Assembly: GCA_018340805.1 (NCBI GenBank)
Contig: JACMZG010001913.1
Coordinates: 26,974,099 to 27,038,098 of the forward strand
Source of the DNA: Microvelia longipes
Lineage: Eukaryota; Arthropoda; Insecta; Hemiptera; Veliidae
Length of the DNA: 64,000 nucleotides
Reading direction: 5' to 3'
A model generated the notes under the pieces. It was not told where the DNA came from, ran no database searches, and saw only the letters and a program-made list of their open reading frames with translations. The position numbers and the translations under genes were made by a program. Shown here piece after piece: positions 11,347-21,277 of this stretch (position 1 is its first letter; each line of letters opens with the position of its first letter).

Positions 11347-11947
11347 ATTTCTAGTCGATTGACTCCATTAAATTAAATTGAACTACAAAAACTTGAATAA
11401 AAAGGAAATGAACAAGAGATAGTAACCTCACTACAAATATCAGTCAGTGAATCGACTTGAAATAGTACATAAAGACAGGCAGGGTTGATACACTATCATA
11501 GAAAATACAAACAAAAAAAAACTTGAGTATAATAAAGAATAATGAACAATTAAGTCTGAATAAAATTCACTGATGAACAAAAGCTCTGAAGAAATAAGTG
11601 AGTTATATAAAGTTAAACAAGTGCTCACTAGAGTGTGCTCATAAGGGAATTTATGAAGACTTTAAGTAAAATTAAAACTTTAAGAAAAAATCAAATGATA
11701 ACAATCAATATTTAAAGAATTCATCTCATCTTGAGGTAAGTAAAATAATAATAATAATAATAATAACCATTTATTGAATGAAAAAACCAAGATACATATA
11801 ACTTAACATGCAAGATACATTCAAATCAGCCGGAGCTGTGGTTTTATGAGTTCGCTTATATAACATTAATATAACATTAGTACTTCATATACAAAATTTT
11901 GATTTGTTAGTAAATACATATTAATACATGCTTACATGTAGATTTAT

Positions 11948-11951
<4 letters not shown>

Positions 11952-12020
<69 letters not shown>

Positions 12021-12140
12021 CATATACACACATACATACATACATACATATACATACATACATACACACATTATACATACATACATATACATACATATAT
12101 ACACACATATACATACACATATCCATATAATATATATATA
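11952..12140. repeat. Compound TA / CATA / CA microsatellite
   Basis: About 65 bases of TA units, interrupted once, then CATACATA and CACATA units to about 12125 and more TA units to 12143. Apparent ORFs rich in Tyr-Ile or His-Thr here are repeat artefacts. Confidence 0.95.
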
Positions 12141-12357
12141 TATTTATTTTTTAATATTTTATTTTATTTTTATTTTTATTTATTTATTTTATGCATTTAA
12201 TTATTTCTAAATGTACTATTCATTATTAAATTAAACAATAAAATATGATAATGTAACTATAACACTTTTATATTCAACAAAACAAGATGCAACAGTGATC
12301 ATTAAAAATTTAATAAACATTTGGTACTATTTTACAGTTTATTTATTTTATTATTTT

Positions 12358-12452
12358 TATATACATAGACACACACATACATTTCTACATACATACACAT
12401 ACACACATATACACCCATACATATATACATCCAAGTATATATGTATAATATT
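12358..12452. repeat. CA/CATA microsatellite
   Basis: Imperfect ACACACATACAT-type units. Non-coding. Confidence 0.85.
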
Positions 12453-12779
12453 ATTGAATTCATATATAATTTTACTAAGAAAAATTAAGTTAATTTAAAT
12501 TTAATTTAATGATAACATGGATTAGAAGGATAAGTTTAGTTTGTTATAGCAACATTTAATATTATTTAATGACTTAAAAGTCAATTACATGCTTACATGC
12601 AAGAATATATAAATAATTTATAACATTTTATTTATGTTTATACATAAATTTATAAATTAAAGTTTTAGTTAAGTTAAAGAATTATTTTTAATATAAATAG
12701 TTTACATTTTATGAGAATAATTTCAAGTAATTTTATTTAAAGCATTACTCTGACAAAATATCCTATTTGTTTATTTTAT

Positions 12780-12780
<1 letters not shown>

Positions 12781-12825
<45 letters not shown>
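12781..12825 (-). repeat. Poly(A) tail of the RTE-like element
   Basis: Uninterrupted T45 on the plus strand, directly after the 3' end of the minus-strand element. A long pure tail suggests recent insertion. Confidence 0.9.
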
Positions 12826-12829
<4 letters not shown>

Positions 12830-12840
12830 AATGAAAGACT

Positions 12841-15700
12841 TCATTCTTGTTTTAACCAAGCTTGTACATATACATTTGTTAAATACCTCCATGCCTCCCT
12901 ATCTAAAGCAATCCTTTCCATGCAACTCCTGGTTTCAACACTTTCTCATTCCATCATCCCATCTTGTTTTGGGCCTTCCTTTTTTTCTTTTAACTTCTCT
13001 TGGATACCATTCCATAATACTTTTACTCCACCTATTATCATTTAATCTGACTGTGTGTCCTGCCCATCTCCATTTCTTCTCTGTCAAAATCTTGCATATA
13101 TCATCCATTCCAGTTAGTTTTCTAATCCATATATTCTTTTTTCTCTCTCTTTTGGGTATATTTAGCATGCTCCTTTCCATGCTGCGTACTGTGACTCTGA
13201 GTTTTTCAATGCTTTTATTGGTTAATGTCCATGACTCACAGCCATGTATTAAGACAGGCTTTACGACACTATTCCACAGTTTAACTTTGTCATTTATATC
13301 TACATTTGAACGAAACAGTTGCCTATATTTGTTGTATGATGACCATGCTAAACCTATTCTCCTGTTTATTTCTTTATCCGGTCCTTTCTTAGATATGAGT
13401 TGTCCAAGATAAATAAATTGTTCAACTTCTTCAATGGCTTGTTGGTCTATTGTTAGATTTAATTGACAAGATGGTTTTTGGTTGAAAGACATTAATTTTG
13501 TTTTTGTCAGATTTACTTTCAGTCCGATTTCTTTTGCACTCAAAATTAGATCTGTAATCATGTTTCTTATTTCTTCTATTGACTTTCCAATAAGTATAAC
13601 ATCGTCCACAAACTTAAGTTTATTCAATCTTACACCGTTGATGTTTAATCCATAACTGTCCCATTTAACTGTTTTAAAAATTTTTTCTAGAGCGGCTGTG
13701 AAAATTTTTGCGGAGGGGACATCTCCTTGTTTAAGCCCGCGGTTAAGTTTAACTGATTTACGATATTTTCCCACTCCAATTTGCATTTCTGAATTTTCAT
13801 AAATATAGTTAAAAATATCAATATACTCTTGTTCTAAATCATTCTCTTCTAGAGTTTCTATTATTGAGTGTTTGAAGATGCTGTCAAAAGCTTTCTCAAA
13901 GTCAACAAAGAGAAAAACTACAGGAAGGTTATATTCTTCAGCTTTTTCAACTATCTGCTGCACCACAAATATAGCATCAGCTGTTGAGTAACCACGTTTG
14001 AAGCCAAATTGATCTGTTGGAGAGTTTTCGTCCAGTTTTTTACTAATTCTCCTTGTTAAAATGCCCATGAATAATTTGTATATTACAGATAAAAGGTTTA
14101 TGGGTCTGTAGTTTTTAATTTCATCTTTGTCTCCTTTTTTAAACAAAAGAATAAGTTTTGATGACAACCATGAATGTGGTACTTTCTTTTCCTCTAGAAT
14201 TAAATTAAATAGATGACATAACTCGTTTCTTAGTGCCTCTCCGCCAGCTTTTAATTCCTCATTAATAATCTCATCTAAACCACCTGCTTTACCTGATTTT
14301 AACAATTTTATACCATGCTCTATTTCATCAGTTCCTATTCTTTTAATTCCATTTATATTGTCATTTTTATGATTTGATGTTATGTTGCTTATGTTACCTG
14401 TACTGCTATATAAATTGTTATAAAAATTGAATATTATATCTAATATTTCTTTATCTTCTCTTTTAATTTCTCCATGTTCATCTTTTAGTGAAATCATAAT
14501 TTTTCTACCTACTTTTTGGGCTTTTATACAATTCTTTAGGCTTGTTCCTTTTCTTACAGCATCATGCAATTCTTCCAAATCTCTCTTATCTTTCCAATCT
14601 TTTATATTTAATCTTATATTTTTGCTTATTTCTGTAAATTCTTTACTGTTCTTTTTGCTTAATTTCATTTTCCTTCTTTTTCTCATTAACTTTTTTATCT
14701 GTTTAGGTAACCTGGCCCTAGTAGATTTTCCAGACATGTCCTCTATTTCTTTACTTGACTGCTTTATGCTATTAACTATTATTTTTTCTATCATATCAAT
14801 GCTCTCATCTTTGGTATTTGATTTACTTAGATTTTTTTCCAGTATTTTTTCGTAATTATTTTCCATAAGAGTTTCAAGTTTTAATCTATTAGGTTTATTT
14901 TGACGTTTTTCCTTGTATCTTTTTTTATTATCTAGTTTGATAAGTATTTTAAGTGCACGATGATCACTTCCAATTTGTATGCGGTTTTCCGTGTCTACAT
15001 CCAAAACATTTTCTTTTCTATTGGTGACAAAATAGTCTATTTCATTTTTTGTGATCCCATCAGGACTTGCCCATGTCCATTTATTTTCTTTGGGTTTATC
15101 AAAGAAGGTATTCATAATATAAAGATTATTAGCTTCAGTAAATATAGCCATCCTTTCTCCTCTCCCATTTCTCTGCCCCAATCCATGATTACCTATTCCC
15201 TCTTCGCCATCATTTCTACCAATGTTTGCATTCCAGTCACCGAGGATATAGGTATTGGAGCAAATATCTTCGTCTATTGCTGTTTGAAGCATCGAATAAA
15301 ACATTTCACACTCTTCATCAGATGCTTCACTGGTTGGACAATAGACCTGGATTATTTTCAATCTTCCTTTATTTTCTTCGATTTTAAGGATTAATTTTGA
15401 TATCCGATGTGTGTAAGTTTTAAAGGATACTACATGTTGGCTGATATTGTTGTTAAGAAGGAAACCAGTACCTCCATGGCTACCTTTCCCATTATAAAAA
15501 AACTTGACATTATTACTCATTAACAAGCAGCCCTCACCATCTCTCCTTATTTCACAGAGGCCAAGTAAATCCCACTGTAAATGACTCATCTCTTCCATTA
15601 TTTCTATCAGTTTGCTATCGTTTTTCAATGTTCTACAGTTGTAGCTGTATAGAATTAGTTGATTATCTGATTTTAATTTGTCTTTGGTTTTCTTTCTTTG
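12841..15700 (-). CDS. RTE/BovB-like ORF2: endonuclease and reverse transcriptase
   Basis: The first Met (15628) is not a good start: the upstream in-frame codons 15700-15629 encode the first strand of the APE endonuclease (LILYSYNCRTL). Endonuclease motifs: GLCEIRR (Glu), ILGDWNANIG (Asp/Asn), NEIDYF, IGSDHRAL (SDH) by about residue 235 of the Met-started protein. RT motifs: KNYRPINLL, FGFKRGYSTADA, FVDFEKAFD (first Asp), GLKQGDVPSA and FVDDVILIG, where FADD is usual. The C-terminus has GCESWTLTNKS and WRWAGHTVRL...RGRPKTRWDD, diagnostic of this group. The frame stops at 12935, but the typical ending (REAWRYL...YVQAW) is present one frame over up to TGA at 12841-12843, so one base was gained near 12945. 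ORF2 lies in the same frame as ORF1, separated only by a TAG. Confidence 0.85.
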
Positions 15701-16519
15701 CTATGCTGCAGGTTGGTTGATTTCCTCCTCTTCATTGGATAATTTGTTCACTAATGCTGAACAATCAACCCCTGATATCTCTAATAACTTCTCAAGGCCA
15801 CATTTGTTACCAAAATACAATCCTTTTTCTGATCTCCAATAAAATCTTACATCCTTAACTATCAACTCATCTTTCCTAATAATTGTTTTTATTTCAGGAT
15901 TTTTTGTATTAATTTCTTTCTTAATCTTTGCTAACTTAGAAATCTTTGTTCTTGTTTCAATCATTAAATCTTGCTGAATGTTAATATTGGAGCCTTTGAG
16001 GTTTTTGCATGACCTAAAAATATCTATTTTATCTTCCACATTTCTTAATTTTATCATGATAGGAGCATTTTCAGCAGGTTTGTCTTTTCCTTTTAGTGTT
16101 TTAATTTGATCAATATCTATATTTTTCTTGATCTGTAAATTGGTTTTTAATACATCATTTACTATTTCTGTTATGTTGTCTCCTTCTTTGTGCTTTGTTC
16201 CATATATTATTAGATTACTAGTTGTTTTATCGTTTAAAAGTCTCTCAATCAATCTTTCTTGTTTCACGATGACTTCTTCTTGTTTAGAAACAATTTTTTC
16301 TAGTTGGGCTATTCTTTCTGTATTTTGTCTAGTTACAGTATCAACTTTCTCTATTTTGGTGTCTAGTTCTTGAATTTCAGATTTTGTTACAAAACCTTTT
16401 TGATCCAGTAGATTGCTAAAAGCCAAGAGTAAATCCCCAGCTATAACGTTTCCTACTGGCTTATTTAGTTCTTCTGGATTAGCCACATTAAAACCTGCTT
16501 GTTTTAATTTTTCTTCCAT
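15701..16519 (-). CDS. RTE-like ORF1, L1-ORF1-like RNA-binding protein
   Basis: 272 residues from ATG at 16519 to TAG at 15701-15703. Residues about 50-100 form a heptad-like coiled coil (ETDTKIEK-type pattern, then RQNTERIAQLEKIVSKQEEV). Residues about 100-180 resemble the RRM-like domain of L1-type ORF1 proteins (TSNLIIYGTKHKEGDN near residue 101, then a basic segment with KTLKGKDKP), followed by a C-terminal basic domain. Such proteins trimerise and chaperone element RNA. No frame break. The stop TAG is followed in the same frame by ORF2. Similarity is by architecture; I do not recognise a specific family member. Confidence 0.72.
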   Translation of the reverse strand: MEEKLKQAGFNVANPEELNKPVGNVIAGDLLLAFSNLLDQKGFVTKSEIQELDTKIEKVDTVTRQNTERIAQLEKIVSKQEEVIVKQERLIERLLNDKTTSNLIIYGTKHKEGDNITEIVNDVLKTNLQIKKNIDIDQIKTLKGKDKPAENAPIMIKLRNVEDKIDIFRSCKNLKGSNINIQQDLMIETRTKISKLAKIKKEINTKNPEIKTIIRKDELIVKDVRFYWRSEKGLYFGNKCGLEKLLEISGVDCSALVNKLSNEEEEINQPAA

Positions 16520-17290
16520 TTCTTTTTCGTTGTCTGGTTTTTTTTCTTTTGTTTGAAATTATTGACGTAATATCTGCTTCTTGTTCCATAAGAAGTAACA
16601 ATATAACGGCTTTGATTGAGTTTTAATTCAAAATTTTTCTTAATTAGCGGGAAAAAACTCTTTTTACTGTAGTATTCTAATCATAGATCTGTTCCTCTAT
16701 ACTGTATCACTAATCGTAGATCTACTCTGCTATCAGTTTTCGTGACCGTTGGGTCGTTTCAAAGTGTCTATTGTTATCATCAAAACATAAACAGGTTTCT
16801 CCATCAAAATTTAATTATTGAAGTTTAGAACCTTATAAAGAACTATCACCCTTTGAACCTGACAACTGTGAAATTATTCATTTACCTTTAATATAGAAGA
16901 GAAGTGTTAATTATCTGTAAATTTAAATCATTCAATTTGTTCGTGAAGAAACTACAGTGGATATGTGAAGTTCTATTTTTTTTTAAATTTGTGACTAACT
17001 TTCTTAATAATTTATAGATGAAAAACGTGAAAAATTTCTTCAAATAGCTTCAGAATTATTTATTAACTTATTCTTCTCCGATTTTTAAGGTAATTGTCTC
17101 ATTTTAAACAAAAACTTTGACTCTACAGGTAAGTAAAAGGTAAGTGTTAATTAATTTGTTTTTAGAATATTTATTATTAATTTTAAGTTTTATTGTATAA
17201 AATAAATATGTTTACCTCTTATTTGTTGTATTATTTATTTACCCATAAAACTAAAAGAAAAACACATAATATATAAAAGAAATACAAAGT
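16520..17290 (-). other. Probable 5' UTR of the RTE-like element
   Basis: No ORF. It lies between the ORF1 start and the Copia pol stop at 17301. It is assigned to the RTE-like element by position; part could be Copia 3' sequence. Confidence 0.45.
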
Positions 17291-17300
17291 TGTAGTGATT

Positions 17301-17798
17301 TTATTTAACACCCAACTGGTTTCTGAACTTAACAAACTTTACATTACAAAGTGACTTAGTGAAGACATCAGAAGTATTCTCTTCACTAGAAACATAATCA
17401 GTTTTAATTAAACCTTTAGAGATAATATCTCTAATAAAATGAACTTTTATCTCTATGTGCTTAGCTTTTCTAGAGTTCTGATAATTTTCAATCATAGCTA
17501 AAGCACTTTGATTATCCATAAAAAGATAAGCATCAGTTGGTTGACCAGTAAAATCACTAGCTAAATTTTTAAGAAAAATAAGTTCTGTAATACAAAGTGA
17601 AGCAGCATAGTACTCGCTTTCAGCAGTACTTAGTGCAACTGTCTGTTGCTTTTTGGATCCCCATGACATCAAATTATTTTTATAAAATATAGCCATGCCA
17701 CTGACACTTTTTCTATCATTCTTATCTGAGCCCCAGTCAGCATCAGCATAAGCACACAGAGTGCTGTCATAAGAATTTTTGGACAGTGTCAAAGTCAT
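17301..17798 (-). pseudogene. Copia RNase H domain (end of Pol)
   Basis: 165 residues from the first Met after a TGA. Copia-type RNase H: AYADADWGSD (first Asp), KSVSGM, LSTAESEYYAA (Glu), MDNQSALAM (second Asp), RKAKHIEIKVHFIRD (His) and KSL near the end. The stop at 17301 follows QLGVK. It is in the same frame as 18272-17826 and separated from it only by a TGA at about 17826, so that break is a nonsense mutation, not a shift. Confidence 0.88.
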
Positions 17799-17825
17799 GT
17801 CTATGGTACCTTTCAGGTATTCTTT

Positions 17826-18272
17826 TCAGGTAACTCTTTTTGCTGCATTCCAGGCAGCTTGTGTGGGTTTGTCAAGAAATCTACCAAGATAAGATGTAGC
17901 AAAACAAATATCTGGTCTAGATATTGAAGCAACATAGTTTAGACTTCCTACTAACTCTCTATAGGGCACATTAGTTATAATAGGATCTGAACTGCTAATG
18001 TGGCAGTTGGCTTTTATGGGAGTGACAGCAATTTTGCAGTCATTCATTTTAAATTTATCAATAATTTTTGTGATAAGTTTCTCTTGACTCAATTTGATTT
18101 TATTTTTATCACATATCATAGATGTCCCTAAAAAACAACTTAAATTTTTTAAGTCTTTAGTATTAAAAGCTAGTTTTAGTTTTTGAACAAGTTGTTCAAC
18201 CTTTTTGGAATATCCCATCAATAGAATATCATCTACCCAGAGTATTAAATAAGTACCTTCACCTATATACAA
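17826..18272 (-). pseudogene. Copia reverse transcriptase, C-terminal half
   Basis: Contains LILWVDDILLMG, the RT active site (usually YVDD in Copia), then FLGTSM, YRELVGSLNYVA and RPDICFATSYLGRF, all typical Copia RT landmarks. It overlaps the end of the preceding frame (18263) with a 1-base shift. It ends at a TGA in AAKRVT, where functional Copia proteins continue into RNase H. Confidence 0.88.
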
Positions 18273-19303
18273 ACAAACATCGTTCTTTGAACACGTTCAA
18301 GACCATTCTCTCTAGCAAATTTATCAAAACATTCATTCCATAAGCATGGAGCTTCTTTTAAGCCGTACAAAGCTTTATTAAGTTTAAGTACTTTATTCTT
18401 ACCTATTTTTACTCCTTCAGGACATTTAATATAAATATTAGTTTTAAGATAACCATTTAAAAAGGCACTAGGTACATCTAGCTGTCTAATTTCTAAATTA
18501 TGATTCAAAGCATGACTTAAAAACATTCTAATAGTAGGCATCTTAGCTACTGGTGCATAAAGTTGAGATAAGGATTCCTCCTGAAATCCTTTGGCAACTA
18601 GTCTTGCTTTTTTAACTCCATCAGTCTTTGTTCTGAACACCCATTTTGTGTCTATCGCCTTTTCATTTGGGGGTAGATCTGATTCACTCCATGCATTGAA
18701 CTTGTTGAGAGCCTCAAGTTCAGATTTTATAGCACTCTTCCACTCATCACTAGTATTGACAGCTTCTTCATAACATGACGGGTCTTTGGAATCCGCTAAC
18801 AGACAATACGCACTATACACTTCATAGTCTTGAAGGTATGTGGGTTGTTTTGTTTCTCTCCTGGGTCGCTGCTCTGATACAGAGTTATCGTCCTGATCGT
18901 GATCTTGCTCCGGTTCTACTTTTTGTACGATTGGCTCTGATACAGTTTTCTCCGTACTAATATTTTCTTCATTTAAGTCTAAATTTTGAGTTTCGTTACA
19001 AGTTTGACTACTGTATTTAAAGTCGTTTTCACCAAATTTCACATCACGTGATATTACTACTTGTTTGGTTACAGGGTTCCACAATCTGTAACCTGCCCCG
19101 CTGTAGCCAACCATCCTGGCCTCTGAGCCTCTAGGCTCAAGTTTACTATTCTTTGGCAAATTATAATACCATGCTTTAGAGCCAAATATTTTTAATTTTT
19201 CTAGGTTAAAACTACCTAAGAACAGTTTAGCTGGAACTCTTTTGTTTATAGCATGGGATGGCGATCGGTTTAGCTGATAAGCTGCACAGCAAACAGCTTC
19301 AGG
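18263..19303 (-). pseudogene. Copia integrase end, linker and reverse transcriptase N-half
   Basis: The frame is the same as the integrase segment and follows directly after a TAG at 19304-19306, so coding starts at 19303 although the first Met is at 19159. It encodes the integrase C-terminal segment (SKAWYY, then GYSGAGYRLWNP), an acidic linker and the Copia RT start: EWKSAIKSELEAL, DTKWVFRTK, KARLVAKGF, QLDVPSAFLNG (first Asp; PSAFL in place of KTAFL) and KLNKALYGLKEAP. The frame ends at 18263 by a 1-base shift before the WVDD box. Confidence 0.87.
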
Positions 19304-20011
19304 CTATAAATATTTAGGTAAATTAGAATCAATAAAGAGACTACGTACCTTGTCAAGCAGGGTGCGGTTAAGTCTTTCCGCTACATCACACTGCTGAGGT
19401 GTGTAACCGGCTGTAAACTCTTGAACAATTCCATGCGACTTACAAAAAACTCTCAAGCTGTGTGAACTAAATTCTGTTCCTTTGTCAGTTCTAATACGGA
19501 TGACATGTTGCCTTTTATTCTTCATTTCAAGAATATATTCTTTTAATTTTTCTTCAACCTCACTCTTATTTTTCATAAGGTAGATTGTGCAAAAATGAGA
19601 ATAATCATCGGTCACTGATAAGTAATACTTTTCACCATTGATTCCTACGGTTCGACTTGGTCCCCAGACGTCACAGTAGATTAGTTCGCCAACTCGTTTG
19701 GACCTTGGTATTTTACTGTTTTTAAACGGTAATCTTGTAGCTTTTCCTTTTCTACAGGTGTCACATACTTCACTACTAACAGGTAGGTTTAAAACTTTTA
19801 AACCACGGCGGTTTAAGTGGCCAAGTTTTAAATGCCAGTAATCACTATTAGTTTTTGAAATTAAAGCATTTGAATTTCTTGCTCTTAAGTCAAATTCAGC
19901 TATAAACAAATTGTTTATTTCTTTACAGAAAATAGGTTTAGGTTTAGTCAAGATTTTTGCATGACCTTGCTCAAATATGACAGGATAACCTGACCTAGTA
20001 ATTCTTTTCAC
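19304..20011 (-). pseudogene. Copia GAG-pre-integrase and integrase core
   Basis: His/Cys zinc region (HLKLGHLNRRGL ... CDTCRKGK) near residues 60-90, then the rve core with Asp in YCDVWGPS, Asp in RTDKGTEFSS and Glu in DVAERLNRTL: the D,D35E triad is present. PQQCDVAER replaces the common PQQNGVAER. The frame ends at TAG 19304-19306 inside LPKYL-stop-PEAV, where Copia proteins have Trp, so this is most simply a TGG-to-TAG change. The polyprotein upstream is joined through a 1-base shift at about 20030-20065. Confidence 0.88.
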
Positions 20012-20064
20012 TGAGAGAAGGTTATAAGCAAGCTTATCAACAATGAGTCCTTCGATTTTTAAAT

Positions 20065-21129
20065 TTATTTTGTTTGTTTACATTTTACTTTCAGAATACC
20101 TTTCTTTTTAGCTAACATTACTTTTCCATCAGCAACTTTAATCTCAACAGGACTGATTTCTTCAACTGAATCCATATACTTGGTCATCTCTTTGTTGTAC
20201 AAGTTATTGGTAGCTCCTGAATCGAGTACAAATTTCACAGCATTTTCTTCACTTTTATTTACACATTGTGTCTCATTAAGAAGAGCTATAAATGCAAGTT
20301 CCTTATCAGGCTCTTCGTGGGCCAAGGCCGCTCTGTTTTTATAACCTCTGTAGTAACCTCTGGCTCGTCCACCGCGATATCCTCCCCGTGATTCAGCTGT
20401 TTTGTTTTTATCTTCATCAGGACACTCAAATTTTAAGTGGAATTCAGATCCACACGTAAAACATCTTGGTTTTCCCGTTGCTTGAAATGAGTAATGACTA
20501 TCGTGTCGGTTTTGTTTTGGATTTTCACACTTTAACTGTTTCAACTTTATTTCAGTGTCATATAACTTCCCTTTAACAAATTCAACTGTGAGTTTCTCTG
20601 TAGAGTTTTCCATCACAGTGATTAATGTTTCATATTTAGGAGACATACTGAGCAGTAGATGGCAAACTTTATCCTGCTCTTCTACAGTTACTCCTGAGGC
20701 CTCCGGTTCTCTGATTATTTCATCGAAGAGAACAAAATGATCTTGTAGATCGGTATTATCGCTAAGCTTAAGATTAAAGAGCTTTCGCCAAGTAAGCAAC
20801 CTAGTGTGTATACTTTTTCTTTCAAATACCTTAGCAAGGGACTCAAGCATTTCAAAAGCTGTTTCAGCTTTCCTTACGTGTTCAATGAATTTGTCCGCTA
20901 GACACTGTACAATAATAGTTTTTGCTGTGGCATCTTTAACAGCAAAATTTCCCTGTTCCTCTCTACTTAGGTTTTCCTTTTTATTAATTACAAAATTTTT
21001 TACCTTTTTGCTTTCTAAAATAAGCATCAGCCTGAATTTCCAAACAGAATATTCTGTTGTATTCGTTAACTTGGGGTAGGGAGCCGGTGTTTCGTTAGCC
21101 ATTTTATCCGAAAATATGTAATCAATCAC
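20065..21129 (-). pseudogene. Copia Gag and protease
   Basis: The likely start is the internal Met at 21102 (MANETPAPYPKL), which resembles other Copia Gag starts. Gag helical region: YSVWKFRLMLILES, then LLLSMSPKYETLI near residue 165. A CX2CX4HX4C knuckle (CFTCGSEFHLKFEC) lies near residue 230, followed by an Arg/Gly/Tyr-rich stretch (RGGYRGGRARGYYRGY). The aspartic protease site FVLDSGATNNLY is near residue 305. The frame ends at TAA 20065; protease sequence continues one frame over (IEGLIVDKLAYNLLSV), showing a single-base shift. Confidence 0.88.
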
Positions 21130-21191
21130 TTCACCGAAACTGACTAAAACGCACTTTTAATATAACTTTTTTATTATTTTAACACTTATTT

Positions 21192-21209
21192 TGCCCTGGG
21201 CCCATAACC
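21192..21209 (-). promoter_or_regulatory. Copia primer binding site (initiator Met tRNA type)
   Basis: Minus strand GGTTATGGGCCCAGGG follows directly after the LTR end. Drosophila copia uses nearly the same sequence, complementary to an internal part of initiator Met tRNA. This marks the adjoining LTR as the 5' copy. Confidence 0.75.
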
Positions 21210-21277
21210 TATTGGAAAAGGGCAAAATAATTAAAAAGAGAGACACTTTAAATAAACGAAGCACATTTTTATTTTTG
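21210..21277 (-). repeat. Copia 5' LTR, proximal part
   Basis: Identical over 68 bases to 11163-11230 of the 3' LTR. It is interrupted at 21277 by the I-like element and resumes at 24382. Confidence 0.9.

Larger units (their letters stand above)
11347..12780. other. Copia 3' non-coding and/or inserted DNA
   Basis: This lies between the polypurine tract and the poly(A) of the nested RTE-like element. It has no protein signal, an ATA triplet run (about 11746-11766) and two microsatellite blocks. Copia elements usually have only a short distance from the pol stop to the polypurine tract, so some of this is probably extra inserted DNA. Confidence 0.5.
12781..17290 (-). mobile_element. RTE/BovB-like non-LTR retrotransposon, nearly intact
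   Basis: Minus-strand element: probable 5' UTR from about 17290 to 16520, ORF1 (16519-15701), ORF2 (15700 to 12841 in principle), and a poly(A) tail of 45 bases (T run at 12781-12825). ORF2 resembles proteins annotated as endonuclease-reverse transcriptase or craniofacial-development-protein-2-like in insects, which belong to RTE/BovB-type elements. It lies inside the Copia 3' region. The 5' boundary is approximate and I could not identify a convincing target-site duplication. ORF2 is uninterrupted across the endonuclease and RT and carries only one C-terminal frameshift, so insertion was recent. Confidence 0.82.

Noticed and set aside
11907..12200. Three long ORFs on both strands rich in Tyr/Ile or Met/Cys/Val
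   Set aside because: They are translations of the TA/CATA/CA microsatellite, not proteins. The same holds for ORFs at 12295-12498 and 23144-23464.
12767..15394. Plus-strand ORFs opposite the RTE-like ORF2 (193, 142, 144 codons)
   Set aside because: Antisense to a well-supported endonuclease-RT frame, low complexity, no motif.
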